Made by a program: the position numbers and the translations under genes. Below the pieces are notes generated by a model. That model did no database searches, was not told where the DNA came from, and worked only from the letters and a program-made list of their open reading frames with translations. From Rhizobiaceae bacterium (GTDB taxonomy: Bacteria; Pseudomonadota; Alphaproteobacteria; Rhizobiales; Rhizobiaceae), in contig JAILWO010000001.1 in NCBI GenBank assembly GCA_025698895.1, positions 1,873,741 to 1,937,740 of the forward strand: DNA of 64,000 bases. Direction: 5' to 3'. Of the stretch, positions 12,638 through 21,486 are shown in pieces. Within the stretch, counting starts at the first letter, position 1. Every line of letters starts with the position of its first letter.

Positions 12638-14200
12638 ATGAACAGCGCAGCGCACCCCGACACCGTCCTCATCGTCGACTTCGGCTCCCAGGTCACCCAG
12701 CTCATCGCGCGCCGGGTACGCGAGGCCGGTGTCTATTCCGAGATCGTACCTTTCCAGTCCGCCGACGAAGCCTTCCGGCGCGTCATGCCGAAGGCCGTCA
12801 TCCTGTCGGGTGGCCCGGCCTCGACCGTCGACATCGGCTCGCCGCGCGCGCCACAGGCCGTCTTCGACGCCGGCGTTCCCGTCCTTGGCATCTGCTACGG
12901 CCAGCAAACCATGTGCAGCCAGCTCGGCGGCCAGGTCGAGGGGGGGCATCATCGCGAATTCGGTCGTGCCTTTCTCGACGTCGCCGAAGAGAGCCCGCTC
13001 TTTGCCGGCGTCTGGTCGCCCGGCTCCCGCCACCAGGTCTGGATGAGCCATGGCGACCGCGTCACCGACCTGCCGCCGGGCTTCAAGGTCGTCGCCACCT
13101 CTTCTGGTGCGCCCTTCGCGGCGATCGCGGACGAGACGCGCAAATTCTACGGAGTTCAGTTCCATCCCGAAGTCGTGCATACGCCCGACGGGGCGAAGCT
13201 TCTTTCCAATTTCGTCCACCGCATCGCCGGCCTGAGCGGCGACTGGACCATGGCCGCCTATCGCGAGCAGGCTGTCGCCGCGATCCGCTCGCAAGTCGGG
13301 TCGGGCAAGGTAATCTGCGCGCTTTCGGGTGGCGTCGACTCCTCCGTTGCGGCTCTGCTCATCCACGAGGCGGTCGGCGACCAGCTCACCTGCATCCTCG
13401 TGGACCACGGCCTGATGCGCAAGAACGAGGCGGCCGAGGTGGTCACCATGTTCCGCAACCACTACAACTTGCCTCTGATCCTGGTTGACGCATCCGATCG
13501 CTTCATCTCGGCACTGGAAGGCGAGGCGGATCCCGAGAAGAAGCGCAAGACGATCGGACGCCTGTTCATCGAGGTCTTCGAGGAGGAGGCGACGAAACTC
13601 GGCGGCGCCGATTTCCTTGCCCAGGGCACGCTCTATCCCGATGTGATCGAGAGCGTCTCCTTCACCGGCGGCCCGTCGGTCACCATCAAGTCGCACCACA
13701 ATGTCGGCGGCCTGCCCGAGCGCATGAACATGAAGCTGGTCGAGCCGCTGCGCGAGCTCTTCAAGGACGAGGTGCGTGTGCTCGGCAAGGAACTGGGGCT
13801 GCCCGAGAGCTTCATCGGCCGTCATCCCTTTCCGGGACCGGGTCTGGCGATCCGCTGTCCGGGCGGCATCACCCGCGACAAGCTCGAAATCCTGCGCGAG
13901 GCCGACGCGATCTATCTTGACGAGATCCGCAAGGCCGGTCTTTACGACGCGATCTGGCAGGCCTTCGCGGTGCTCTTGCCGGTCCAGACGGTCGGCGTCA
14001 TGGGTGACGGCCGCACCTACGATTTCGTGCTGGCACTGCGCGCCGTCACCTCCGTCGACGGCATGACCGCCGACTTCTACCACTACGACATGGGCTTCCT
14101 GGGCGCGGCCGCCACCCGCATCATCAACGAGGTGCGCGGCATCAACCGCGTGGTCTACGATGTGACCTCGAAACCGCCCGGCACCATTGAGTGGGAGTGA
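12638..14200 (+). CDS. guaA: GMP synthase (glutamine-hydrolysing)
   Basis: Converts XMP to GMP using glutamine and ATP. The 520-residue protein has an N-terminal class I glutamine amidotransferase (oxyanion strand then [10 protein letters not shown] with the nucleophile Cys; FHPEVVHT with the His-Glu pair), an ATP-pyrophosphatase domain with P-loop [10 protein letters not shown], and the C-terminal dimerisation domain ending GTIEWE. ATG at 12638 gives the usual N-terminus. Its last 12 bases (GAGTGGGAGTGA) recur at 15767-15778, marking the gene as an integration target. guaB is encoded upstream on the same strand. Confidence 0.97.
   Translation: MNSAAHPDTVLIVDFGSQVTQLIARRVREAGVYSEIVPFQSADEAFRRVMPKAVILSGGPASTVDIGSPRAPQAVFDAGVPVLGICYGQQTMCSQLGGQVEGGHHREFGRAFLDVAEESPLFAGVWSPGSRHQVWMSHGDRVTDLPPGFKVVATSSGAPFAAIADETRKFYGVQFHPEVVHTPDGAKLLSNFVHRIAGLSGDWTMAAYREQAVAAIRSQVGSGKVICALSGGVDSSVAALLIHEAVGDQLTCILVDHGLMRKNEAAEVVTMFRNHYNLPLILVDASDRFISALEGEADPEKKRKTIGRLFIEVFEEEATKLGGADFLAQGTLYPDVIESVSFTGGPSVTIKSHHNVGGLPERMNMKLVEPLRELFKDEVRVLGKELGLPESFIGRHPFPGPGLAIRCPGGITRDKLEILREADAIYLDEIRKAGLYDAIWQAFAVLLPVQTVGVMGDGRTYDFVLALRAVTSVDGMTADFYHYDMGFLGAAATRIINEVRGINRVVYDVTSKPPGTIEWE
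14189..14200 (+). repeat. att-like direct repeat at guaA 3' end (left copy)
   Basis: GAGTGGGAGTGA, the last 12 bases of guaA including its stop. The 3' end of guaA is a known integration hotspot for genomic islands, with GAGTGGGA as the conserved core of the attachment site. An exact copy lies at 15767-15778. A further inverted copy of nine or ten bases (TCACTCCCAT) lies at 14273-14282. Confidence 0.6.
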
Positions 14201-14460
14201 CGGATACATACGGCGGCAATAGCGTAGTTTCGGCGGCGATTTTCGCTATCGGTTAGTTGTCGCGTCCGTATTTCACTCCCATGGAGCGAGCGATCTCCAT
14301 TTCTGACTCGGAGGCCGGATCTGCGCGCGATGAGCGCCCTTAGCTTCGGCGTCACCGCGCGGCGGCTCGGGAAATACAAGAAGAAGCGCTCCGCGACTCT
14401 CGCCGCAAGATTGGTATTCTGTTTTCGGTGGGCAACTTCCGCAACCGTTGGCAGACCCGT

Positions 14461-15627
14461 ATGGAAAGCCGTCCCTTCACGATCCACGTAACCGACGAAG
14501 CCATAGAAGACCTGCACCGCCGCCTCCGGAATGGTCATTGGCCCGATTCGATCGATGCAGACAGCTGGGAGGACGGTACCAGCCTTTCGTTCCTCAAGCG
14601 TCTGCGAGACCACTGGCTGCACCGGTTCGACTGGAGGATGCAGGAGTCTCGTCTGAACAGGCTGCCGCAGTATGTTTCGACGATCCGGGATCTCGACATC
14701 CATTTCGTGCACCAGCCCGGAGCGGGCCCGGCGCCCATGCCTCTCATCCTGACGCATGGCTGGCCGGGTTCGTTCGTGGAGATGGAGCGCATCATCCCAC
14801 TTTTGGCCGATCCGGGTGCCTATGGCGGCGATCCCGGCGACGCGTTCCACGTCGTGGTGCCATCGTTGCCCGGCTACGGCTTCTCCCAAGCGCCCCGCGT
14901 TCCGGGCGTCAATGCTCGGGAGATCGCTGCCATGTGGCGGGAGCTCATGGCTGGACTTGGTTATAATCGCTTTGCGGCCCAGGGCGGCGACATCGGAGCG
15001 GGCGTATCGTGCTGGCTGGCGCGCTGTTTCCCCGAGAGTCTCCTTGGCGTCCATCTCAATTATATCCCCGGCAGCTTCCGGCCGGGTCGGGACGAAAACA
15101 CGGCGCCGCTATCCGGCGAAGAGATAGCCTTTCTCGACAAGGCGGCGGCCTTCGCGGCAGCCGAGGGTGCCTACGCGGCGCTCCAGGCCACCAAGCCGCT
15201 GACCCTGGCCTTCGCGCTCTCAGACAGCCCCATCGGTCTTGCTGCCTGGATTGCGGAGAAATTTCGCGCCTGGAGCGACTGCGGCGGTGAACTCGAGCGT
15301 GCGATACCTATCGATACCCTGCTCACCGACATTTCGATCTACTGGTTCTCCGGCAACATCGCCGCGTCGCTGCGACTTTACAAGGAAATGCGCCTTCAGC
15401 CGCTGACCTTCGAGGCAGGCGATCGGGTGAGCGTGCCGTTCGGAGTGACCGTCTTCCCGCGCGAGCTGCCCATGCCGCCGCGTTCCTGGGTCGAACGCGC
15501 GCTCAATGTCGTGCACTGGACCCAGATGCCCGCAGGCGGCCATTTTGCTGCCCTCGAGCAACCCGAGGCTCTGGCCGAGGAAATCCGAGCGTTCTTCAGG
15601 CCGCTTCGTTCAAGGGGCAATCTTTAG
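14461..15627 (+). CDS. Epoxide hydrolase (microsomal EHN type)
   Basis: A 388-residue alpha/beta hydrolase with the N-terminal EHN domain (residues ~1-110, FTIHVTDEAIEDLHRRLRN) typical of microsomal epoxide hydrolases. The oxyanion-hole motif HGWPGSFVEME, nucleophile elbow AQGGDIGAG (Asp) and C-terminal GGHFAALEQPE (His) form the catalytic set; FPRELPMPP follows the acid region. It hydrates epoxides, probably xenobiotic. ATG at 14461 is chosen as the family start; a GTG 33 bases upstream is possible. It is the only intact gene between the two guaA-derived repeats and so probably arrived by transfer. The 260 bp upstream (14201-14460) show no recognisable gene. Confidence 0.88.
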   Translation: MESRPFTIHVTDEAIEDLHRRLRNGHWPDSIDADSWEDGTSLSFLKRLRDHWLHRFDWRMQESRLNRLPQYVSTIRDLDIHFVHQPGAGPAPMPLILTHGWPGSFVEMERIIPLLADPGAYGGDPGDAFHVVVPSLPGYGFSQAPRVPGVNAREIAAMWRELMAGLGYNRFAAQGGDIGAGVSCWLARCFPESLLGVHLNYIPGSFRPGRDENTAPLSGEEIAFLDKAAAFAAAEGAYAALQATKPLTLAFALSDSPIGLAAWIAEKFRAWSDCGGELERAIPIDTLLTDISIYWFSGNIAASLRLYKEMRLQPLTFEAGDRVSVPFGVTVFPRELPMPPRSWVERALNVVHWTQMPAGGHFAALEQPEALAEEIRAFFRPLRSRGNL

Positions 15628-15766
15628 AACTGAACGTTAATGCGCCGACGTCGGTAAGTTGAACTCAAGCTACCACTGCCAGGCCTGCCGAAGCGCGGAC
15701 GATCTCAGAGAGGGTGAAGGAATTTTTCCCACAAAATCAATGTATTGCCGTGAATATAAACAAATC

Positions 15767-15778
15767 GAGTGGGAGTGA
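15767..15778 (+). repeat. att-like direct repeat (right copy)
   Basis: Exact second copy of the guaA terminal 12-mer GAGTGGGAGTGA. It lies in an AT-richer non-coding stretch (15628-15863) between the epoxide hydrolase and the lacI-type gene. With 14189-14200 it bounds a 1.57 kb segment with no surviving integrase, consistent with the right end of a shrunken island. Confidence 0.55.
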
Positions 15779-15863
15779 TCCGACGTCCTTGGCGGCCTGC
15801 GGCCAGTTCAACCTTCCACTTCCAGGAAACAGTGCACGATCAAAAATGCCGGGGCCGACATTG

Positions 15864-16904
15864 TTAATCGACGGAGTGCCGTTCAACCAACGTGCATTCG
15901 ACCTTGATCTGCGTCGGCCCGCCCTTGAGTCCGCCAGCGGCGTCGATCAGGAATTCCGCGGCGATCTCGCCCATTTCGAAGTGCGGCAGCACCAGAGTTG
16001 TGAGAGGCGGCCGGGTGAACTGAGCGATCTCCCGGTCGTCGAAGCCGATGACTGAGATATCCTGCGGCACCCGAAGCCCGATCTCCCGCAAGGCATCGAA
16101 GCAACCGACGGCCATCATGTCGTTCGCGCAGAAGATCGCATCAGGCGGATTGTTCATCGTCATAAGGACGCGGGTCATCTCGTAGCCCGATGAAGGCTCC
16201 CAGTTGCCCCATTTGACAAGATCGGCATCGAAGGGGATGTCGTTGCTCGACAGCGCCTGGCGGTAGCCCTTCAGCCGGTCGCGGCTCGCGTCAAGGCCTT
16301 CCTGGCCGTTGATGAGACCGATGCGTTGCCGGCCGGCCTGGATAAGACGTTCCGTCGCCACGCGGCCCCCGACCAGTTCTCCAGGCAGGACGGATGGCAG
16401 CCTGCGCTTGGCGTCGTAGCAGTTGAGAAGCACCGTGTTGTGGTCGAGCAGCGCCTGTGACGGCTCCATGCGGCGAGTCAGGATCGTCCCATAGATGACG
16501 CCGAGAAGCTGCTCGCCCATCTGATTGAAGACCATCGCTTCGGCTTCGGGATCGCCGCGGGTTACCGTCAGGCAAGCGGTCAGGCCATATTGGAGCGCCT
16601 TTTCGCGGGCGCCATCGAAAGCGAGCGCCATCCAGGGGTCGGTGGCAATTTCGTCGGCGATGAAGGCGATCAGGGTCTGGTCGGCAGGCGGCTTGCGCTG
16701 ACCGCGCCGCACGAGTTGATAGCCGAGCTCATCGGCCGCCTCCCTGACCCTTTCGCGGGTGGTATCGCTCAGCCTGACACCGGGGCTGTCGTTCAGCACC
16801 AGCGACACAGTCGCTTGCGACACGCCTGCCCGCGACGCCACGTCCATCATGGTCGGCTTCAGGTGGCCGCTGCCGCGCCGCCCGTCGTTCGTTTTCGTGT
16901 CCAC
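15864..16904 (-). CDS. LacI-family transcriptional regulator
   Basis: A 346-residue regulator. The HTH and hinge are at residues ~17-75 (TMMDVASRAGVSQATVSLVL, then DSPGVRLSDTTRERV); the rest is a periplasmic-binding-protein-like sugar sensor (PPDAIFCANDMMAVGCFDAL and ISVIGFDDREIAQFTRPPLT are textbook LacI strands). It is the last gene of a minus-strand set after an ABC ATPase and permease, so it probably senses the sugar carried by that transporter. Candidate operator sequences with a shared ATTAGTAA core lie upstream of both sugar operons. Confidence 0.93.
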   Translation of the reverse strand: MDTKTNDGRRGSGHLKPTMMDVASRAGVSQATVSLVLNDSPGVRLSDTTRERVREAADELGYQLVRRGQRKPPADQTLIAFIADEIATDPWMALAFDGAREKALQYGLTACLTVTRGDPEAEAMVFNQMGEQLLGVIYGTILTRRMEPSQALLDHNTVLLNCYDAKRRLPSVLPGELVGGRVATERLIQAGRQRIGLINGQEGLDASRDRLKGYRQALSSNDIPFDADLVKWGNWEPSSGYEMTRVLMTMNNPPDAIFCANDMMAVGCFDALREIGLRVPQDISVIGFDDREIAQFTRPPLTTLVLPHFEMGEIAAEFLIDAAGGLKGGPTQIKVECTLVERHSVD

Positions 16905-16996
16905 GTTTGCCCCAGTCTGCCATTCCCGGCCAATGCACTGCTATCCGCTAGCCTTCCTGCTCGCAACCAGCGCCAGTCCGCTGCGCCGCCGCGTCG

Positions 16997-18010
16997 CTAG
17001 TCCTGGCTTCTCAGCCTGCGGATCCTGTCGAAGGCCACCGCTATCACGATGAAGCAGCCGATGAACGCTCCCTGCCAGAAGGTCGAGATGCCGAGCAGGA
17101 TCAGCGAATTGCGGATCACCTCAATCAGCAGCGCGCCCACGACGGCGCCGAACACGGTTCCCTCGCCGCCGGCCAGGTTGGCACCCCCGATCACCGCTGC
17201 CGCGATGACGGTAAGCTCCATCGCCGTACCGAGATTGGTCGTGACCGAGCCCAGCCAGCCCACCATCAGGATGCCGGCAACGCCCGCCGTGAAGGCAGAG
17301 AACATGTAGACGGAAACCTTCATGCCGCGCACCGGAATGCCGGTGAGCACCGCCGCGTTCTCGTTGCCGCCAATGGCGAAGACATGCTGGCCCCAGCGCG
17401 TCCACTTGAACACGAAGCTCATGATGATCGCCAGAATGACCAGCGCGATCAGCGGATGGGGAATGCCGAGCGTCGCGCCGCCGCCCAGCCACAGAAGCAC
17501 ATCGTGGTCGGGCCCGAACTGGTAGATCATCTTGTTGTTCGAAAGCACCAGCGCCATGGAGCGCGCAAAGGACAGCATTCCCAATGTCACCACGAAGGGC
17601 GGCATGCCGACGAAGGCGATCAGTATCCCGTTGACCAGCCCAACCAGCAGCGCGGCGCCGATGGCGAACATTGCCGCGGCCCAGACCGGGTAGCCGGCCT
17701 CCATCGTGGCGCCGATGACGACGGCGGAAAGCACGACCGAGGCGCCGACTGACAAGTCTATGCCGCCCGAGGCGATCACCGTCGTCATGCCGACGGCGAT
17801 GATGGCGACGAAGGCGAAATTGCGGGTGACGTTGAAAAGATTGCGCTCCGTCGCGAAAGTGTCGGTGATCAAGGAGAGCGCAAGGCAGGCCAACACGGCC
17901 GCCAGGAACACCCAGAACACCTGAACACTCATGATCCGCGAAAGGACCGAACGGTGTTGGCTCTGGCTGATGGCCTGTTCGAGCGTCGTTGTCATGGACG
18001 TCTCCCTCAC
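16997..18010 (-). CDS. Ribose/xylose-type ABC transporter permease
   Basis: A 337-residue inner-membrane protein of the RbsC/BPD_transp_2 family with about ten helices. The conserved loop AAAVIGGANLAGGEGTVFGA is the family signature for interaction with the ATPase, and VIASGGIDLSVGASVVLSAV is the N-terminal signature. It overlaps the upstream ATPase gene by four bases and precedes lacI. The cognate binding protein is probably the one at 19877, on the other side of the divergent promoter. Confidence 0.92.
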   Translation of the reverse strand: MRETSMTTTLEQAISQSQHRSVLSRIMSVQVFWVFLAAVLACLALSLITDTFATERNLFNVTRNFAFVAIIAVGMTTVIASGGIDLSVGASVVLSAVVIGATMEAGYPVWAAAMFAIGAALLVGLVNGILIAFVGMPPFVVTLGMLSFARSMALVLSNNKMIYQFGPDHDVLLWLGGGATLGIPHPLIALVILAIIMSFVFKWTRWGQHVFAIGGNENAAVLTGIPVRGMKVSVYMFSAFTAGVAGILMVGWLGSVTTNLGTAMELTVIAAAVIGGANLAGGEGTVFGAVVGALLIEVIRNSLILLGISTFWQGAFIGCFIVIAVAFDRIRRLRSQD

Positions 18011-18750
18011 GCTGCCTGTATCGCGCCTGTTATGAGCCCGGTCACCTCTTCGGGCGAGCTGTCGGCGGTCGCCTTATGCGCCACCAGCCCGCCGCGCCTC
18101 AGCACCGCGATCCGGTCGGAAACGGCGAACACGTCCGGCATGCGGTGGCTTATCAGGATTATCGAAATGCCCCGGTCGCGCAGCCGGCGGATCAGCTCGA
18201 GCACCTCGGCCACCTGACGCACCGAAATGGCGGCGGTCGGCTCGTCCATGAGCACCACCTTGGCGTCGGACAAGAGCGTCCTGGCGATGGCTACCGCCTG
18301 GCGCTGGCCGCCGGACATCTTGCGCACGAGGTCGCGCGGGCGCGTTTCGGATTTCAGCTGCGCGAACAGTTCGCCGGCGCGGCGGTGCATCATCCTGTAG
18401 TCGATGATGCGCAACGGCCCCAACCGACGCGTGAGCTCGCGCCCGAGATAGACGTTGGAGGCCGCGGTCAGATTGTCGCAAAGCGCGAGGTCCTGGTATA
18501 CGATCTCGATGCCGGCGCGCTGGGCCTCCTTCGGATGGTGGAAATCGCAGGGTTCGCCGTCCAGCTCGATCTCGCCCCCCGACGGCCTGAAATTGCCGGC
18601 GATGATCTTCACCAGTGTCGATTTCCCGGCGCCGTTGTCCCCCATCAGGCCCAGCACCTCTCCCTTCCCGACCGAGAGCGACACGTCGTGGAGCGCGTGT
18701 ATCGCCCCGAAATGCTTGCTGATCCCGGTCAGCGTCAGCCTTTCCGCCAC
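18007..18750 (-). CDS. Sugar ABC transporter ATPase, single-domain
   Basis: A 247-residue nucleotide-binding protein of the carbohydrate-uptake class 2 kind, but with only one domain, as in fructose-type FrcA, rather than the tandem RbsA form. Walker A is GDNGAGKSTLVK, the Q-loop region IEIVYQDLALCDNL, signature MSGGQRQAVAIART, Walker B KVVLMDEPTA. It is cytosolic and energises the permease downstream. First gene of the minus-strand operon; its start faces the promoter region 18751-18852. Confidence 0.93.
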   Translation of the reverse strand: MAERLTLTGISKHFGAIHALHDVSLSVGKGEVLGLMGDNGAGKSTLVKIIAGNFRPSGGEIELDGEPCDFHHPKEAQRAGIEIVYQDLALCDNLTAASNVYLGRELTRRLGPLRIIDYRMMHRRAGELFAQLKSETRPRDLVRKMSGGQRQAVAIARTLLSDAKVVLMDEPTAAISVRQVAEVLELIRRLRDRGISIILISHRMPDVFAVSDRIAVLRRGGLVAHKATADSSPEEVTGLITGAIQAA

Positions 18751-18802
18751 TTCTGCTCCTCCCTTGTGCCAGCCTACGCGCTGGGTGGCCTATGAGAAAT
18801 AG

Positions 18803-18830
18803 TTGACGAATGAATATTAGTAAATATTAT
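18803..18830 (+). promoter_or_regulatory. Promoter with embedded operator for the epimerase operon
   Basis: TTGACG at 18803-18808 and TATTAT at 18825-18830 are separated by 16 bases, a good sigma-70-type promoter facing the epimerase gene. Its spacer and -10 contain AATATT-AGTA-AATATT (18813-18828). The core ATTAGTAA recurs at the promoter of the second sugar operon (21420-21427), suggesting one regulator for both, possibly the LacI protein nearby. Confidence 0.5.
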
Positions 18831-18852
18831 CATCGCCAGTTCGGGAGGAATT

Positions 18853-19833
18853 ATGAAGCTGCTTATGACCGGCGCGACCGGAAAGGTCGGCAGCCATTTT
18901 CTGCCTGCCTTTCTGGCCCACGAGCGGTTCGCCGACTGCGAGGTCGTCGCCCTGTGCCACAACCGCGACATCGGGGCTTACGATCGCACGACTGTGATCA
19001 AGGGGTCGCTGTCGGACCGCGGCAGCGTCGAGCGGGCGATGTCCGGCGTTACCCATGTCGTGCACATGGCGGCGGTCAAGGAATCGCCCGATCTGGTGAT
19101 GGACGTCGCGGTCAAGGGCATGTTCCACCTGCTCGAGGCCTTCCGCTCCTCTCCCACCGCCCGACAGTTCATCCTGATCGGCGGTGACTGTTCGGTCGGA
19201 CATATCTTCCATCGCTACGACGCGCCTGTGACCGAAACCTCCCCTCGCCGCGCCTATGCCGGCTGCTACGCGCTGACCAAGGTCATCGAGGAGGTCATGC
19301 TCGAGCAGTACCAGATTCAGTACGGGATAAACGGTTGCTGCCTGCGGGCGCCCTGGATCATGGAAAAGGACGATTTCCGTTACGCGCTGAGCTTCGGCGA
19401 GGAACAGTTCGGCGGGCCACCATGGGCCGAGCTTCTGCCCGCTGACGAAGTCGCACAGCTTTCGCGGGAGAAGGTCGTGCCGCTGATGCTGGACAGGGAC
19501 GGCGCCCCGCTGAAGCGGAACTTCGTCCATGTGTCGGATGTCGTGAACGGGATTCTTGCCGCGCTCGACAACCCCGCCGCCGAGCGGCAGCTCTTCAACC
19601 TGGCGATGGACGAACCTGTCGATTACGGCCGTGTCGCCGGATACCTGAAAGACACGCGCGGGTATTCGGCGGTCGAAATCCCCACCAGTTTCTTCAGCAA
19701 CTGGCTGGACAATGCGAAGGCGCGGCTGAGGCTTGGCTGGCGTCCCCTCTACGATGTTGGGGCGCTGGTCGAGGATGCGTGGAACTATGTGCGGGCGCGG
19801 AACGACCCGCGACATGTCTGGTACCCGGGGTGA
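18853..19833 (+). CDS. NAD-dependent epimerase/dehydratase family protein
   Basis: A 326-residue extended short-chain dehydrogenase. The N-terminal nucleotide-binding motif TGATGKVGSHF is a TGxxGxxG variant; the catalytic Tyr-Lys pair is in YAGCYALTKVIEE (the expected YxxxK form); NFVHVSDVVNGILAAL is the family's downstream motif. It likely acts on a nucleotide sugar or sugar lactone produced from the transported substrate. GGGAGGAATT precedes the ATG. It is followed after 43 bp by a sugar-binding protein, so uptake and catabolism appear co-transcribed. Confidence 0.88.
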   Translation: MKLLMTGATGKVGSHFLPAFLAHERFADCEVVALCHNRDIGAYDRTTVIKGSLSDRGSVERAMSGVTHVVHMAAVKESPDLVMDVAVKGMFHLLEAFRSSPTARQFILIGGDCSVGHIFHRYDAPVTETSPRRAYAGCYALTKVIEEVMLEQYQIQYGINGCCLRAPWIMEKDDFRYALSFGEEQFGGPPWAELLPADEVAQLSREKVVPLMLDRDGAPLKRNFVHVSDVVNGILAALDNPAAERQLFNLAMDEPVDYGRVAGYLKDTRGYSAVEIPTSFFSNWLDNAKARLRLGWRPLYDVGALVEDAWNYVRARNDPRHVWYPG

Positions 19834-19876
19834 GAGGGCCCGGGACCGATCTCAGAGCCCAATGGGAGGAAAAGCG

Positions 19877-20869
19877 ATGAATGAGATCAAGACACTTGCC
19901 TCTGCCGCGGCGGTATTCGCGCTTATTGCGGGCGTCGCACAGGCACAGGACAAGGAGACACTGGCGATCGTGGTCAAGGGCCTCGACAACCCGTTCTTCG
20001 AGCAGATCAATCTCGGCTGCCAGAAGTGGATGACCGAAAACGCCGACAGCAAATACGAGTGCCTTTACACCGGCCCGGCTTCCTCGGCTGACGAGGCCGG
20101 CGAGGTGCAGATCGTCGACGACCTTTTGACCCGCGGCGTGGCGGCAATCGCCATTTCGCCGTCCAATGCGCCGGCCATGGCCAATCGCGTGCGCCAGATC
20201 AATCCGGACGTGCCTGTCATGACCATCGACGCCGACTTCCTCGAGCAGGACAGGGATCTCCGCGCCACATATCTCGGTACGGACAACTACCTGATGGGCG
20301 TCAAGATGGCCGAGGAGGCGGCGAAGCTGAAGCCGGACGGTGGCACGGTCTGTCTGCAGCTGGGCAATGTCGCCGCCGACAATATCAACGCCCGCGCCCA
20401 GGGCTTCCGCGACACGGCCGGTGGCGAAAAAGGTATTGAGCGCCTGACCGGCCAGAACGGCTGGACGGAAATCGAGGGATGCCCGGTCTTCACCAACGAC
20501 CAAGCCGACCTCGCCAACCAGCAGATGGCGGACACGTTCACGGCCAATCCTGATCTGGATGCCTTCATCCTGGTTGGCGGCTGGGCGCAGTTCGCGCCGC
20601 AGGCCTATGCCCAGGTGACCGATCAGGTGATGGACAAGCTGAAGTCGAAGGACCTCATCATCGTCGCCGGCGACACGCTGCCGCCGCAGACCCAGGCGTT
20701 CCGTGACGGCCGCAGCCATGCGCAGGTTGGTCAGCGTCCTTTCGAGATGGGCTATCGTGCGCCGGATGTGATGATCCAGCTGATCAACGGCGAGACAGTG
20801 GAAGACCCGCTCTATACGGGCCTCGACATCTGCAACCAGGAAGATGCCGGCTTCTGCGCCGACAACTGA
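19877..20869 (+). CDS. Periplasmic sugar-binding protein (ABC, RbsB-like)
   Basis: A 330-residue type I periplasmic binding protein. A Sec signal peptide covers about residues 1-23 (ending GVAQAQ). The mature start TLAIVVKGLDNPFFEQINLG is the classical ribose/galactose-binding opening and AIAISPSNAPAMANRV the first hinge region. ATG at 19877 follows GGGAGGAAAAGCG. It probably serves the permease/ATPase pair transcribed divergently. Transcription ends at the strong hairpin at 20893. Confidence 0.92.
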   Translation: MNEIKTLASAAAVFALIAGVAQAQDKETLAIVVKGLDNPFFEQINLGCQKWMTENADSKYECLYTGPASSADEAGEVQIVDDLLTRGVAAIAISPSNAPAMANRVRQINPDVPVMTIDADFLEQDRDLRATYLGTDNYLMGVKMAEEAAKLKPDGGTVCLQLGNVAADNINARAQGFRDTAGGEKGIERLTGQNGWTEIEGCPVFTNDQADLANQQMADTFTANPDLDAFILVGGWAQFAPQAYAQVTDQVMDKLKSKDLIIVAGDTLPPQTQAFRDGRSHAQVGQRPFEMGYRAPDVMIQLINGETVEDPLYTGLDICNQEDAGFCADN

Positions 20870-20892
20870 TCGCTCCATCGCAGGAGAGGGGA

Positions 20893-20922
20893 GCCGGGCC
20901 GCATGCGGCCCGGCTTGTTTTT
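20893..20922 (+). terminator. Rho-independent terminator after sugar-binding protein
   Basis: A GC-only stem of 10-11 bp centred on 20903 (GCCGGGCCGC at 20893-20902 with its complement ending at 20914) followed by TTGTTTTT. It is 23 bp after the binding-protein stop. Confidence 0.9.
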
Positions 20923-20945
20923 ATCGGGCAGCCGGAAGGAGAGTG

Positions 20946-21312
20946 AGGTTCGCACTCCGCGGGCCGTCTTCGGCTATTTCAACCTGAATCCCGCTGATAC
21001 GGGCAATAAGCCCGACATCGGTGGCGGGACCATTGGATGTCGGCTGCTGTCCGGGCATCGGCGCGGTTCTTCTTGAAGGCGGCCCCCGGTGCGTTCCGGC
21101 GCTGATCGACCGCGGCTTGAGCCCCAACGGCCATCTGGCGCGGCGCGAGATCATCGTTCCCTGCGACCAGTATTCGGAACAGGTGGAAGCCTTCGCCCGG
21201 TCCATCCTCGATTGCGAGCCGCTGCCCTACGGGTCGACGACGCCACCGCGTCGATGCGCGTGCTCGACGCGGTATTCGAGCGCGAAAAACCGGAAGTTGG
21301 GCTTTCGTATAA
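20946..21312 (+). pseudogene. Decayed Gfo/Idh/MocA-type oxidoreductase
   Basis: Three successive frames together give fragments of one sugar dehydrogenase: RAVFGYFNLNPAD and NKPDIGGG from 20960; then, one frame over, DVGCCPGIGAVLLEGGP, ALIDRGLSPNG and IIVPCDQYSEQVEAFARSI; then VDDATASMRVLDAVFE after another shift near 21232. These match the C-terminal half of Gfo/Idh/MocA proteins (GGG...D.GCY, VALIDRD, the P.DQY..Q...F..AI helix and the final DA..NM.V.DA.F helix). The N-terminal NAD-binding half is missing and the middle is shortened. It probably once belonged to the adjacent sugar operon. Confidence 0.7.
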
Positions 21313-21326
21313 CCGACATCTGACAA

Positions 21327-21356
21327 GCCGCGCGGGCAACCGTCCGCGCGGCTTTT
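21327..21356 (+). terminator. Rho-independent terminator after the Gfo/Idh remnant
   Basis: GCCGCGCGG at 21327-21335 pairs with CCGCGCGGC at 21344-21352, loop of eight bases, then TTTT. It follows the decayed oxidoreductase directly and was presumably its native terminator. Confidence 0.85.
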
Positions 21357-21395
21357 CGTATTATCCGGCGCATGTTGCGCAGGCACTTTTCGTCG

Positions 21396-21427
21396 TTGAT
21401 AATTTCATGAATTTATATTATTAGTAA
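21396..21427 (+). promoter_or_regulatory. Promoter/operator of the second sugar ABC operon
   Basis: TTGATA at 21396-21401 and TATTAG at 21419-21424 with a 17-base spacer. ATTAGTAA (21420-21427) repeats the core seen at 18816-18823 and overlaps the -10 element in the same way, consistent with joint repression of both operons. Confidence 0.45.
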
Positions 21428-21486
21428 TTATGCGCTGACGGGCGCAGATGGAGAAGCGATCAGCGAAAAGATCGAAGGGAGGAACA

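Noticed and set aside
12188..14209. Long open frame antisense to guaA (673 codons)
   Set aside because: Fully explained by guaA codon composition; no recognisable motif.
14201..14460. Possible integrase fragment downstream of guaA
   Set aside because: I translated all frames by eye and found no tyrosine-recombinase motif; the short basic frame from 14330 is not convincing.
14155..15054. Minus-strand open frame across the guaA end and epoxide hydrolase
   Set aside because: It is antisense to two genes with clear domains and has no family features.
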